In this document: one piece after another, positions 43,778-51,594 of the stretch
How the letters are laid out: each line of letters starts with the position of its first letter
Numbering within the stretch: the first letter of the stretch is position 1
Assembly: GCA_022361195.1 (NCBI GenBank)
Contig: JAKSBJ010000070.1
Span: 1-51,594 of the forward strand
Direction: 5' to 3'
Source: Flavobacteriales bacterium
GTDB lineage: Bacteria; Bacteroidota; Bacteroidia; Flavobacteriales_D; Crocinitomicaceae
Length of the DNA stretch: 51,594 nucleotides
The notes under the pieces: generated by a model
Databases searched by the model: none
Seen by the model: the letters and a program-made list of their open reading frames with translations, nothing else
Told to the model about the DNA's origin: nothing
Program-made: the position numbers and the translations under genes

Positions 43778-43784
43778 ATTTGAG

Positions 43785-43815
43785 ATCACAAGCTGTAATT
43801 AAAAACAGCTGTGAT
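43785..43815 (+). repeat. Imperfect inverted repeat upstream of the orphan kinase
   Basis: ATCACA-A-GCTGT (43785-43796) and ACAGCTGTGAT (43805-43815) are inverted copies of an 11-mer with one extra A and an AT-rich 8-base loop. It follows the terminator and ends 44 bases before the kinase ATG, so it could be an operator. No T-run follows, which speaks against a second terminator. Confidence 0.45.
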
Positions 43816-43859
43816 TATCAGGAAAGAATGTCTTATTTTAGATAAAACTTTTGTTTTTA

Positions 43860-45614
43860 ATGCGCTATTTCCTGTTTCTTTTAACCCTTTTTTTGTCTGT
43901 AAATGTTTCGGCTTTAACCAAGCTGGACTCTCTAAAAAAGCAGTTGGTTATTACCACTGACCTGGCTGATAGGGGAAAGGTTTTAGCATCTATTGGCTCT
44001 ATCGCATACACTAAGGCAAATTATGATGAGGCAGCTGCCTGTTTTACAGAATCCATTCAAATTTTTGAAAAGGTAAAAGATACGGTTAGTTTGTATCGCA
44101 GTTACGGTACCCTTGGAATGATTTTATCGGCTTCTGGTGATAATAGAAGAGGTTTGTTCTACCTCAACAAGAGTTTGGATATGATGCGCGGACAAAATGA
44201 TACGCTGTCTTACGTAAGAGGGCTGAATGCCATCGGGACCATCTATGATAATTTAGATGAAATGGACAGTGCCTATTACTTTTACCTTCGGGCCGAGGAG
44301 ATGAAACAATTGTTGGGAGATTCATCTGAATTGGCCGTTTCCCGAGTTAATTTGGGACATTATTTTGAAAAAGAAAATGATTTAAGAAGCTCTGTTCGCC
44401 ATTATTTAAAAGGAATAAGTTATGTCGAACCTTTGGCAAAACGTTCTAATTTACCTGCCAGGAAGAAATTACAGGCACAGTCGGTACATGAACATCTTTT
44501 AGCCAATTTGGGAGATGCTTATGTAAATGTTGGAGAAACTGACAGTGCTATTTTTTATCTGGAGCAGGCCACGAAACTAAACTATGAATATTCATCTATC
44601 CGGGCCCAGAAAATTGTTCATAAAGGTCTATCAGATGCTTATAAAGAGAAAGGAGATTTTGAACAATCCCTGCATTATTATCAAAAATATGAGGCGTTAA
44701 AGGATTCTGTCCTCAATGAAGAAAAGATCAACTCGATCAACGAAGTAACTGTTCGTTTTGAAACGGAGAAAAAAGAAGCCGAAAACACAGCTTTAAAGTT
44801 GCAGAATCAACTCGCTAATGAAAATTTAATATTACAGGATCAAAAACTGAATTTAGGATACACCTTGCTTATCATAGTAGGAATTATGTCATTAGGTTTA
44901 TTAATCATCATTATTGTCTTAATATCCCGCAATCGACTCATCAAAAAGCTCAATATCGAAATGCAGCAAAAGAATGAGAAATTGAACGAAGCCAAACAAA
45001 AAATTGAATTAAAGGCATTACTCAATCAAATCAACCCCCATTTTATCTTCAATGTTCTCAATTCTATCCAACAATTCGTTTTAAAGAATGATAGTCAGTC
45101 ATCTCTCAGTTATTTTAACCGTTTTGGTAGTTTAATTCGCTCTTCGCTTGAGCATTCCGAAAAAAGATTTGTTCCTTTACAGGAAGAAATAGAGGTGATT
45201 CAGAACTACGTTACTTTGGAAAACCTCCGTTTTGAAGAACCTATTGTTTTGCGCATAAAAAGCGGAGCTATTGATACCTATAATGTCAAAATTCCACCGA
45301 TGTTTATTCAACCTTTGGTAGAAAATGCCATTCTACATGGATTATCCGCTAAAGAGGGAGAAAGAAAACTGGAAATTGGCTTTGAAGAGGAAGAAGAAGC
45401 TATTTTGTGCAAAGTTCATGATAATGGAATTGGACGAGACAAAGAAAAAATGCAGGAGAGCAAAAAACGAAATTCAGGGCTAAGTATTAGTCGAAAACGG
45501 CTTAAATCCATTTGGATGCGAGCTGAAAATGATATTTCTTTTGAAGATTTGGTAGATCAAAATTTGCAAGCCAGAGGAACTGTTGCTCATATCAAATTGC
45601 CAAAATCCTTTTAA
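43860..45614 (+). CDS. TPR-containing LytS-type sensor histidine kinase (orphan)
   Basis: 584 residues from ATG 43860 (TTG 43851 is in frame). Signal peptide (VNVSA), TPRs (about 25-280), coiled coil, one transmembrane helix (about 335-358, LLIIVGIMSLGLLIIIIVLI), coiled coil, then the His_kinase domain: LLNQINPHFIFNVLNSIQQ with His394. The HATPase has MFIQPLVENAILHGL and HDNGIGRD. LytS-type kinases normally phosphorylate LytTR regulators, but none is adjacent; the nearest are at about 49 kb and 11 kb, each next to another kinase. It is followed after 15 bases by a TVP38 gene and then a phosphatase gene, which may be in the same transcript. Confidence 0.9.
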   Translation: MRYFLFLLTLFLSVNVSALTKLDSLKKQLVITTDLADRGKVLASIGSIAYTKANYDEAAACFTESIQIFEKVKDTVSLYRSYGTLGMILSASGDNRRGLFYLNKSLDMMRGQNDTLSYVRGLNAIGTIYDNLDEMDSAYYFYLRAEEMKQLLGDSSELAVSRVNLGHYFEKENDLRSSVRHYLKGISYVEPLAKRSNLPARKKLQAQSVHEHLLANLGDAYVNVGETDSAIFYLEQATKLNYEYSSIRAQKIVHKGLSDAYKEKGDFEQSLHYYQKYEALKDSVLNEEKINSINEVTVRFETEKKEAENTALKLQNQLANENLILQDQKLNLGYTLLIIVGIMSLGLLIIIIVLISRNRLIKKLNIEMQQKNEKLNEAKQKIELKALLNQINPHFIFNVLNSIQQFVLKNDSQSSLSYFNRFGSLIRSSLEHSEKRFVPLQEEIEVIQNYVTLENLRFEEPIVLRIKSGAIDTYNVKIPPMFIQPLVENAILHGLSAKEGERKLEIGFEEEEEAILCKVHDNGIGRDKEKMQESKKRNSGLSISRKRLKSIWMRAENDISFEDLVDQNLQARGTVAHIKLPKSF

Positions 45615-45629
45615 ATCGCTCATGGTTTA

Positions 45630-46202
45630 ATGAAACAATTAAAGCGAGTTGTATATTATGTTTGGATAGCCGCAATTGTGTTGCTACTAGGCTTTTTTGT
45701 GATTTCTCCCGAATCTTTTGAACCGGCTAAAATGGCGGCTTTTTTAGAGCGATATCAAGAGCAGGCTTTTTTGGTTTACGTACTCATTTCCCTCCTTAGA
45801 GGGTTATTTTTAATTCCGAGTACGCCTTTTGTAATTTGTGGTGCCATTTTGTTTCCTCAAATGCCATTGGCGGTTTTTACGGTTTCTATGCTCGGGGTTT
45901 TACTTGGCTCAACACTTATTTACTTTTTCTCGGACTTATTGGGCTTTAGCGAAAAATTGGAACGGAAATATCCCAAGCAGCTTGAAAAATGGCATCGTCG
46001 TTTAAATTCTCCTAAGGCAACTTTAATTGTCATCGCCTGGTCTTTTTTTCCACTGGTACCAACTGATTTGATCTGTTATGTGGCTGGAATTGTGAAGATG
46101 CCTTATAAGTTTTTGATTCTTGGAGTATTCATAGGAGAACTGGTGCTCATTTATTTTTATGTCTATTTGGGGACAGGACTTTTTGACTACTTTGCTGCCT
46201 AA
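45630..46202 (+). CDS. TVP38/TMEM64 (DedA-superfamily) membrane protein
   Basis: 190 residues with about five hydrophobic segments. The VTT-domain features are LRGLFLIPSTPFVICGAILFP, GVLLGSTLIYFFSDLLG, then AWSFFPLVPTDLICYVAGIVKMP and the C-terminal helix GVFIGELVLIYFYVYLGTGLF. Proteins of this superfamily are linked to lipid scrambling or flipping, including recycling of undecaprenyl phosphate for DedA relatives. The exact substrate is unknown here. It starts 15 bases after the kinase stop and ends about 50 bases before the exported tyrosine phosphatase. Confidence 0.87.
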   Translation: MKQLKRVVYYVWIAAIVLLLGFFVISPESFEPAKMAAFLERYQEQAFLVYVLISLLRGLFLIPSTPFVICGAILFPQMPLAVFTVSMLGVLLGSTLIYFFSDLLGFSEKLERKYPKQLEKWHRRLNSPKATLIVIAWSFFPLVPTDLICYVAGIVKMPYKFLILGVFIGELVLIYFYVYLGTGLFDYFAA

Positions 46203-46251
46203 CGGAAGTTTTGTTTTATCTTTTAAAGGCATGATGGATGTAAACAAGGGT

Positions 46252-46797
46252 ATGAGAGGTTTTGTATTGGTGGTGATAATGCTTTTTTTCAGTCTCTTGG
46301 GACATTCACAGCAAGGAGAGATGCAGTTGTCCATTAAAAATTTCCATTCGGTGGATGGACAAGTGTATCGATCAGCACAACCTTCGGCAAAAGGGTTTAA
46401 ACAGGCTGAGAAAGCTGGTCTCAAAACTGTTTTGAGTTTGCGCAAAATGAAGTTCGATCAGCGTCGAATTAAAAAACAATCCAACCTGCACATTTTACAC
46501 TTTCCGTTAGAAACGAAGACGATAGCTTATCAAGATTTGCTAACAGCCATGGTACTCATTGACGAAGCGCAAAAACCACTATTGGTTCATTGTCGTCGTG
46601 GCATTGACCGAACGGGAATTGTGGTGGCCACTTATCGTATGTTGAAGCATTCATGGAAGAAAGAAAAAGCCATTGAGGAGTTTTTGAGTCCTGAATTTGG
46701 ATACAGTGAAAAGCTCTTTCCAAATGTTCTGCAATTGCTCCGATCGGTTAACCCAAACCAGCTAAAAAAGGACTTTGAGGAGCGAAAAGCCAATTAG
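46252..46797 (+). CDS. Exported dual-specificity/tyrosine phosphatase-like protein
   Basis: 181 residues from ATG 46252 (ATG 46231 and 46234 are alternatives in the same frame). A hydrophobic signal peptide (VVIMLFFSLLGHSQ) suggests a periplasmic or outer location. The catalytic motif is HCRRGIDRTG, the Cys-x5-Arg loop of cysteine phosphatases, with a general-acid loop region earlier (LHFPLETKTIAYQ lacks an obvious Asp at the usual place). The start of the domain has DGQVYRSAQPSAKGF, common to this bacterial DSP group. It may act on phospho-tyrosine or on phospholipid or phospho-sugar. It sits after a TVP38 membrane protein, so a lipid-phosphate role is conceivable; that is a guess from context. 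Confidence 0.82.
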   Translation: MRGFVLVVIMLFFSLLGHSQQGEMQLSIKNFHSVDGQVYRSAQPSAKGFKQAEKAGLKTVLSLRKMKFDQRRIKKQSNLHILHFPLETKTIAYQDLLTAMVLIDEAQKPLLVHCRRGIDRTGIVVATYRMLKHSWKKEKAIEEFLSPEFGYSEKLFPNVLQLLRSVNPNQLKKDFEERKAN

Positions 46798-46823
46798 GAA
46801 TGGTATTGTACTGATGGAAATCA

Positions 46824-46854
46824 TTTTAAACTCGAGTCGAATAGTCTATTTTTG
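46824..46854 (+). promoter_or_regulatory. Candidate promoter of the small T9SS protein gene
   Basis: TATTTTTG (46847-46854) is a perfect TAnnTTTG match, with TTTT (46824-46827) 19 bases upstream as an imperfect -33. It ends 4 bases before ATG 46859 and 7 before ATG 46862, so the mRNA would be leaderless or nearly so. Confidence 0.5.
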
Positions 46855-46858
46855 TAAT

Positions 46859-47563
46859 ATGATGAAATACATACTTATTCTTTTATTTAGCATTTCACTA
46901 AGCTCATACAGTCAGGTTTATGGAACCGCTTGGGGTGTATCTTCGACAGAAGTGACAATCATTAAAACAACCGATCATGGTATTGCACATGAGTACATAG
47001 AGCTTTATAACATTTCAGGAGGTGATTTGGATATGAGATGGGTGAGAACTGTTCCTCCTACCTGGCCAACTGAATGGTGGGGAGCTAATTATGGTGACCC
47101 GGATAATTATTATGCTGATTTGATTGATCAGGACAGTGCCGATTTTGTGTTGACAGATCCCGTTGAATTAGGGAATAAGTTAATCATTGGAGTGACGCAC
47201 AATGCATATGCGGCAAATTCGGTTATGAAAGTGACTGTTTTCCCAATTGCTGATAGAGCCGATTCTTTGGTGTTGATCTATAATATTTTTATTAATCAGG
47301 GTGATGCTTACGCCAGTTTGGAAGGTGTTGAGGGAACTCAGCCTTCTTTCTATTACAATGCGGTAAATAATGAATTGATTTTTTCTAATTTACCTGATGG
47401 TACCTCCGAAATATCGATTTACGATTTAGGTGGAAAATTGGTCTTGCAGGATCAAACCAATGGCGAAAAACGATCAATAGGCGATCAACTAAAAGCAGGA
47501 ATGTATGTTGTAGAGTTAAAGATGGCTAACAACGAGCTAGTTCGCCAAAAGATTGTGCTTTAG
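46859..47563 (+). CDS. Secreted protein with T9SS sorting domain
   Basis: 234 residues from ATG 46859; a second ATG follows at 46862. The signal peptide ends at SLSSYSQ. The N-terminal about 150 residues form a beta-rich domain with several Trp (RWVRTVPPTWPTEWWGANYGDP), not recognised. The C-terminus (ISIYDLGGKLVLQD, KAGMYVVELKMANN, KIVL) is a type A T9SS sorting domain without an obvious YPNP start. It is probably a small exported surface or released protein. An upstream in-frame start at 46775 overlaps the phosphatase gene and hides the signal peptide, so it was rejected. The stop lies 12 bases from the stop of the convergent membrane-protein gene. Confidence 0.82.
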   Translation: MMKYILILLFSISLSSYSQVYGTAWGVSSTEVTIIKTTDHGIAHEYIELYNISGGDLDMRWVRTVPPTWPTEWWGANYGDPDNYYADLIDQDSADFVLTDPVELGNKLIIGVTHNAYAANSVMKVTVFPIADRADSLVLIYNIFINQGDAYASLEGVEGTQPSFYYNAVNNELIFSNLPDGTSEISIYDLGGKLVLQDQTNGEKRSIGDQLKAGMYVVELKMANNELVRQKIVL

Positions 47564-47575
47564 AAACTATCGATT

Positions 47576-48085
47576 CTACAACCACGGATAACGTAACCAC
47601 ACTTTTATCACCTGATCGGTTCCATCACTGACAGATACCTCATCGGGTGGTTCTTCATCAAAGAAATAGTCAACTTTTCCTTCGTCCACTAATTCACCAG
47701 TTTGGGGATAAATCCAATCGGTATCGTCTCCAAAGCTAAATCCACCGTAAATTACGTATTCAATGACAATGTCTCTGTCACTATCGTTAATGACAAAACA
47801 ATTTCCAAAAGGGATATCAACATTGATGATTTTACCTTTTTCCAATTCGTAATCAGGAGATCCAAACACTAAATAGTGTGAATATTCTTGTTCGCCAGTC
47901 ACTACATACAAACGAGATGGGCCTACAAAGATGTAAACAATGAAGATGAGTGCCACGATAACACCAATTCCTCCCCCACTACCGGCGTTTTTCCCCATCT
48001 TTTTAGCAATTTGTGATGACAGCCAAATAATCACAATTGCAATTACAAAAGAAAGAATCACGCCAAGCCAAAATGATATAAGCAT
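47576..48085 (-). CDS. Membrane protein of unknown function, paralogue A
   Basis: 169 residues with two N-terminal hydrophobic helices (about 3-24 and 38-56) separated by a Lys/Gly stretch. The remaining about 110 residues are soluble and beta-rich, including YVVTGEQEYSHYLVFGSPDYELEKG and VINDSDRDIVIEYVIYG cut to the key parts. It aligns along its length with the next gene upstream (48250-48834), so they are tandem paralogues. Shared marks are P-S-x-x-Y-V-V/Y-I-V-x-G, E-Y-S-x-Y and I-N-D-S then E-x-V-I-Y-G. No known family was recognised. It may sense or bind something at the membrane. Confidence 0.7.
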   Translation of the reverse strand: MLISFWLGVILSFVIAIVIIWLSSQIAKKMGKNAGSGGGIGVIVALIFIVYIFVGPSRLYVVTGEQEYSHYLVFGSPDYELEKGKIINVDIPFGNCFVINDSDRDIVIEYVIYGGFSFGDDTDWIYPQTGELVDEGKVDYFFDEEPPDEVSVSDGTDQVIKVWLRYPWL

Positions 48086-48193
48086 AATTATTTAGTTTGA
48101 GGCAATATCAGAAAAAAAGACATGCTTCTCTTTTTCAATTTAGAATTGGTAAAAATTTCTGAGAATTTGGTTTAATGGACTTATTATCAGAAT

Positions 48194-48223
48194 AAAAAAA
48201 GAGGAGTGTAAATTCACTCCTCT
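48194..48223 (-). terminator. Terminator between the tandem membrane-protein genes
   Basis: A perfect 9-bp stem (AGAGGAGTG with CACTCCTCT, TAAATT loop at 48200-48223). On the minus strand it is followed by a T-run (A-run 48194-48200 on plus). It lies 26 bases after the stop of the upstream paralogue, so the two genes are probably transcribed separately. Confidence 0.85.
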
Positions 48224-48249
48224 CTTTCATAGATTAGGTTTAAAAAAAA

Positions 48250-48834
48250 TTATTCGTCCCCTTCCTCAATTGATTCTTCTAGGGTTTCGCGCAATCCGTC
48301 AAAATCAAATCCACCAAAGTCACCATAAAAATCCTCTTCCATTTGAACCCATAAACTTACAACAGCTGTTGCTGTAGAGGAAGTTTCTATGGTCTCTGGT
48401 GGAATGTCATCAAAAAAGTGGTTAATGTTTGAGCGCTCAAGGTGAACACTATTTCCAGACTCTAGCAAAACATTATCTGGAAATCCAAAACCATAAATAA
48501 CCTCTTCAATTACAATATTTTCTCCCGAATCATTAATCAAGTCACATTCGGCCATAGCGTTGGTAAGTGTTACACTACCTCCACCATTTTCCATTTCGTA
48601 GCTGGTCTCTCCCAGAAGAACATATTTACTATATTCTTTCTTACCATGAACAATGTACACGTTTGAAGGTGTCACAAACATGAAAGCTGCCAATATAAAG
48701 GAGAGAAAGAAACCAATCGTTCCTCCCGCTACAGGCTTTTTTTTCATCTTTTTCCATAAAAAAGCCATAAGCATAATTAAGGCAAGGCAAGCAATAATGA
48801 TCAGAGTAATCCAAAGGCTGGAATTAATGAGCAT
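48250..48834 (-). CDS. Membrane protein of unknown function, paralogue B
   Basis: 194 residues with the same layout as the neighbouring paralogue: two hydrophobic helices (about 7-27 and 40-56) with a basic stretch between (LWKKMKKKP), then a soluble domain with YIVHGKKEYSKYVLLGETSYEMENG and CDLINDSGENIVIEEVIYGFG. It differs by an acidic C-terminal tail (EEDFYGDFGGFDFDG ... ESIEEGDE). The start has the context AAACTTTGAACTATG, where the -7-like element ends 4 bases before the ATG. It lies 166 bases downstream of the LytTR regulator gene on the same strand and might be a target; no direct repeat was found to support this. Confidence 0.72.
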   Translation of the reverse strand: MLINSSLWITLIIIACLALIMLMAFLWKKMKKKPVAGGTIGFFLSFILAAFMFVTPSNVYIVHGKKEYSKYVLLGETSYEMENGGGSVTLTNAMAECDLINDSGENIVIEEVIYGFGFPDNVLLESGNSVHLERSNINHFFDDIPPETIETSSTATAVVSLWVQMEEDFYGDFGGFDFDGLRETLEESIEEGDE

Positions 48835-49000
48835 AGTTCAAAGTTTAAGTTTAGTTGACTGGAAACTGGTTCCAAATCAAGGTTTCAATCGTCTTATCGT
48901 TACTTGTAAAACTAAGCTTTTTTTAGGCTACTTATGAGAGGCTTGTACGGTTGGTAGCTATGAAGTAAAAATCGGCAGTTCGTATTTATCTGTTGGCAAA

Positions 49001-49753
49001 CTACTGGGCAAAACGTTCAATTAACTGCGCTTTTCGGTGACGGCTTACTTGCATGCATTCACCATCAGTCATTTCAACTTTTCCACCATCGCCTTTAATA
49101 TATCCTTTTACATGGCGTAGGTTAATAATGGTACTTTGATGGATGCGCAAAAATCCGTAATCATTTAGTAACTCTTCATAGGTTCCGAGACTTTTGGTGG
49201 TCACTACCTTTCGTTCTCCGTCAATGATGAAGTGTGTGTAATTCCTATCTCCCTCCAAACGAATAATGCTTTCAATGGTTAATACCTTAAAACCTTCCAT
49301 ATTGGTGACAATGAGCTTACGAATTTGACCCTCGTCACCATAATTTTCAACCAAAACGTTGAGTCGTTTGTTAACACCTACCTTTTGTTCGTGAATATGA
49401 TGTTCAAGCTTTTGAATAACCTCTCGCAAATCTTTGGATTTAAGCGGTTTTAATAAATAACCAAATGCGCTGAATTTAAAAGCTTCAACGGCATAATTAT
49501 CATAGGCAGTTACAAAAATGATCTCAAAATTGACATTTCCAATCGCCTCCAGCAAATCAAAACCGGTTCCCTTGTGCATTTGAATGTCCAAAAAAACCAA
49601 GTCAGGCTTTTTCTTTTGAATAATTTCCACTCCCGGACTAACGTCATCGGCTTCACCAATTACTTCAATAGTGCTTGAAAAATTTCGTTCCAATTGATTT
49701 CTCAAAAGGAAACGTGCATCTTTTTCATCGTCAATAATAACTGCTTTAATCAT
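49001..49753 (-). CDS. LytTR-family response regulator
   Basis: 250 residues. The receiver domain has the acidic pair in IIDDEKDA, phospho-acceptor Asp56 (VFLDIQM), Thr82 and Lys102 (YLLKPL). The LytTR domain occupies about 145-250 (KLIVTNMEGFKVLTIESIIRL, FLRIHQSTIINLRHVKGYIK, MQVSRHRKAQLIERF). Its start overlaps the end of the LytS-type kinase by 4 bases, the classic kinase/regulator pair. It differs from the regulator at 11.4-12.2 kb, which has a HisKA_2 partner. Confidence 0.94.
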   Translation of the reverse strand: MIKAVIIDDEKDARFLLRNQLERNFSSTIEVIGEADDVSPGVEIIQKKKPDLVFLDIQMHKGTGFDLLEAIGNVNFEIIFVTAYDNYAVEAFKFSAFGYLLKPLKSKDLREVIQKLEHHIHEQKVGVNKRLNVLVENYGDEGQIRKLIVTNMEGFKVLTIESIIRLEGDRNYTHFIIDGERKVVTTKSLGTYEELLNDYGFLRIHQSTIINLRHVKGYIKGDGGKVEMTDGECMQVSRHRKAQLIERFAQ

Positions 49754-51594
49754 GTGGTTAATGGAATTAATAAAGTGATTATGGTGCCTCCGCCTGTGCG
49801 GTCTTCGGCTTTAACAGAGTGTGCACCTCCCAAACGTTCCTGAGTTATTTTCATTCCTTTGGAAATGTGTTTATTCTTTTTTTCCTTTTTACTGTTACTT
49901 ATTCCAACACCATCGTCTTCAATTGTACACTCTATTAAGTCCGAATTTTTGAGTTGAAGCGAAATGGTGATATCTCCTTTATTACCGGTGGGTAAAATTC
50001 CGTGCCAGATAGCATTTTCGGCAAAAGGTTGAATGATAAGAGGAGGTACCATTGTATTTAATAAGTCTATTCTATCATCGGTAGAGATGTTATAGTTGAT
50101 TAAACCATCTGTTCTGATCTTTTCCATATCCAGATACAGATTCAGGGTTTTTAGTTCTTCTTTCAGTGAAATGAAAGATTTACTGCTATTATCGAGAATA
50201 CTTCGTAACAAGGAACCAAAATCACCCATATAATCATTGGCCAAATCCAATTCCCCCTCAATATACATACGCTGAATACTGTTGAGACTATTAAAAATAA
50301 AGTGAGGATTCATTTGTGCTCGAAGTACCTTTTGTTCCAAAGCGGTTCTTTTTTGTTCCTCTTTAGTTTTGCGTTGTCGGAGGTATAATAAAACTCCTAA
50401 TATGAGAACAACCAATAGAATAATAGAAGCAATTAAAAGTGTTGTTCGATTTGCACTGGTAGCTTCGGCCGCTTGTTTTTCTAAATTCAACTGAGTGATC
50501 TCGTAAGCCTTTTTTTCAGCGTTGAATTGCTCCTGAATTTTAATGAGTTGCTCACTTTTTTGAGCCGAATACATACTGTCCATTACTTGTTCATACAGTA
50601 GTCTGAATTCATAGGCTTTATCGTCTTCACCGGCCAAATGATAGGTGTCTGCGGTGTACTTGAGGTTTTCGCTCAAAACAAGCATACTTCCGGTTTCATT
50701 GGCTATTTCTAACGACAATTGAAGATAATGACGGGCCGAATCCAGTTGGTTAGAAGAGAGGAAAATCTCTCCCAATGTAAAGTAGGCAATGGACAAGTCG
50801 TTCAACAACCCTAAAGAATCACTCAAATAGGTGGATTCTTTTGTCAACTCCAGTGCTTTATCTATTTCTCCCAGCTCCAGATGCATAATTCCAAGATTCA
50901 TCAGAGCCTTAGGAACAATAACTGTTTGTTTGGTTTCTCTGAAGATGTCCAATGAACGATTGAAATAATAGATAGAACTATCAATATCTTCTAAATTGGC
51001 ATAGGCAATTCCTAAACAAGTGCAAGCCTTTCCTTCAGAATTCAGGTTCTCATATTTTCTGAAAATACGAATGGCGTCCAGGCACATACCCAAAGCACGT
51101 TCGTCTTCACCTTGATTTTGATACAAATAGGCCGCATTCATTTTTACCGACCCAATGTTTTCTTCCCGATCTATATCTTCTAAAATTCGGATACTCTCCA
51201 AAAAATTGGAAAGTGAATTGGGAAAGTCTCCCAAATGGCGATAAATATTTCCGAGTTCGTTGTGAGCTGTGGCAATTCCTTTTAAATCTCCTCTTTCCTT
51301 TTCAAGTTCGAGCGACAATTCAACATTTTCAATAGCTTTTTCGTATTTGCCTATAATACGATAGGTTCTACCTAAATTGGTATAAGCATCAGTAAGTCCT
51401 TTTTTGTAATTGAGTTGCTCAGAAAGTTCTATCGCTTTTTCACCATAAATGACGCTGAGTTCGGGATTTTGATTTCCAAGCTCCCAGCTAATACGATTAA
51501 TAATTCTAACTCGGCTGGTATCCGTACTAATCCACAACTGTTGTTGCAAGCTATCCAAAACCTCATCGGCTGCTTTTAGCTGAGGTAAATGGCA
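49750..51594 (-). CDS. TPR-containing LytS-type sensor histidine kinase, partial (N-terminus outside window)
   Basis: The reading frame stays open to the right edge (codons for CHLPQLKAADEVLDSL precede the TTG at 51558), so the start and signal peptide are beyond the window. TPRs fill about the first 330 visible residues (for example YGEKAIELSEQLNYKKGLTD, KALELTKESTYLSDSLG). A coiled coil, one transmembrane helix (TTLLIASIILLVVLILGVLLYL), and the His_kinase domain follow, with RAQMNPHFIFNSLNSIQRM holding the phospho-acceptor His. The HATPase has LIIQPFAENAIWHGI and EDDGVGIS. It passes phosphate to the LytTR regulator encoded next, overlapping by 4 bases. Confidence 0.92.
   Translation of the reverse strand, partial: CHLPQLKAADEVLDSLQQQLWISTDTSRVRIINRISWELGNQNPELSVIYGEKAIELSEQLNYKKGLTDAYTNLGRTYRIIGKYEKAIENVELSLELEKERGDLKGIATAHNELGNIYRHLGDFPNSLSNFLESIRILEDIDREENIGSVKMNAAYLYQNQGEDERALGMCLDAIRIFRKYENLNSEGKACTCLGIAYANLEDIDSSIYYFNRSLDIFRETKQTVIVPKALMNLGIMHLELGEIDKALELTKESTYLSDSLGLLNDLSIAYFTLGEIFLSSNQLDSARHYLQLSLEIANETGSMLVLSENLKYTADTYHLAGEDDKAYEFRLLYEQVMDSMYSAQKSEQLIKIQEQFNAEKKAYEITQLNLEKQAAEATSANRTTLLIASIILLVVLILGVLLYLRQRKTKEEQKRTALEQKVLRAQMNPHFIFNSLNSIQRMYIEGELDLANDYMGDFGSLLRSILDNSSKSFISLKEELKTLNLYLDMEKIRTDGLINYNISTDDRIDLLNTMVPPLIIQPFAENAIWHGILPTGNKGDITISLQLKNSDLIECTIEDDGVGISNSKKEKKNKHISKGMKITQERLGGAHSVKAEDRTGGGTIITLLIPLTT

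Noticed and set aside
46023..46445. 140-codon minus-strand frame
   Set aside because: It runs antisense across the TVP38 and phosphatase genes and has no recognisable domain.
48846..49000. Possible LytTR direct-repeat site downstream of the second LytTR gene
   Set aside because: Only short imperfect similarities (for example AGGCT twice) were found, with no 9-bp repeat at a two-turn period.

Overview
The window reads as chromosomal DNA of a Bacteroidota bacterium, most likely a marine or aquatic Flavobacteriales member. The evidence is three proteins with type IX secretion (T9SS) C-terminal sorting domains, TPR-linked histidine kinases with LytTR regulators, Y_Y_Y/propeller sensors, SpoIIE phosphatases, DUF4421, MuiA-like and ASPIC/UnbV proteins, a low GC content, and promoter elements of the Bacteroidota TTG / TAnnTTTG type. 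The genus cannot be fixed from this sequence alone. Both ends cut a gene: an alpha/beta hydrolase lipoprotein on the left and a TPR histidine kinase on the right.

Layout. 1-6.3 kb: hydrolase, mutS, then a secreted seven-repeat propeller protein with a DUF4421 outer-membrane protein. 6.3-14 kb: a large propeller/Y_Y_Y/SpoIIE phosphatase, a SpoU methyltransferase with a divergent promoter, then a HisKA_2 kinase, a LytTR regulator and a secreted protein whose promoter carries a perfect 9-bp direct repeat. 14-16.6 kb: a methyltransferase and a long-form urocanate hydratase. 16.8-24.7 kb: a complete ribosomal-peptide (RiPP) locus of the grasp-with-spasm (graspetide) kind. It holds a membrane-anchored LuxR-type regulator, a double-glycine precursor, an ATP-grasp ligase (GwsG), an unexplained 60-residue protein, a SPASM protein without a radical-SAM cluster motif (GwsS), a C39 peptidase ABC exporter, an HlyD adaptor and a TolC channel. 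24.7-34.5 kb: a lipoprotein related to the soluble tail of DUF2723 proteins, a second SpoIIE phosphatase, a Bax-inhibitor-1 protein, an HldD-like epimerase, an HTH protein, a MuiA-like protein and a radical SAM/SPASM enzyme. 34.7-43.7 kb: a PA-domain T9SS protein, an ASPIC/UnbV VCBS protein and a TPR-DUF3857-transglutaminase protein. 43.8-51.6 kb: an orphan TPR-LytS kinase with a TVP38 protein and an exported tyrosine phosphatase, a small T9SS protein, two tandem paralogous membrane proteins, and a second LytTR/LytS pair.

How the parts work together. In the RiPP locus the precursor's Thr/Ser/Lys and Asp/Glu side chains would be cross-linked by GwsG with help from GwsS, the leader cut after Gly-Gly by the C39 domain, and the product exported through ABC-HlyD-TolC. 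Four TACGT motifs lie directly upstream of a candidate precursor promoter, and a 12-bp hairpin separates precursor from enzymes. The rest of the window is dense in signalling: three histidine kinases, two LytTR regulators, two SpoIIE phosphatases and two further HTH proteins. Several genes have a -7 element only 4-7 nt from the start codon, which suggests leaderless or nearly leaderless transcripts. No tRNA, rRNA, CRISPR array or insertion sequence was seen, and no gene-free stretch exceeds about 230 bases.
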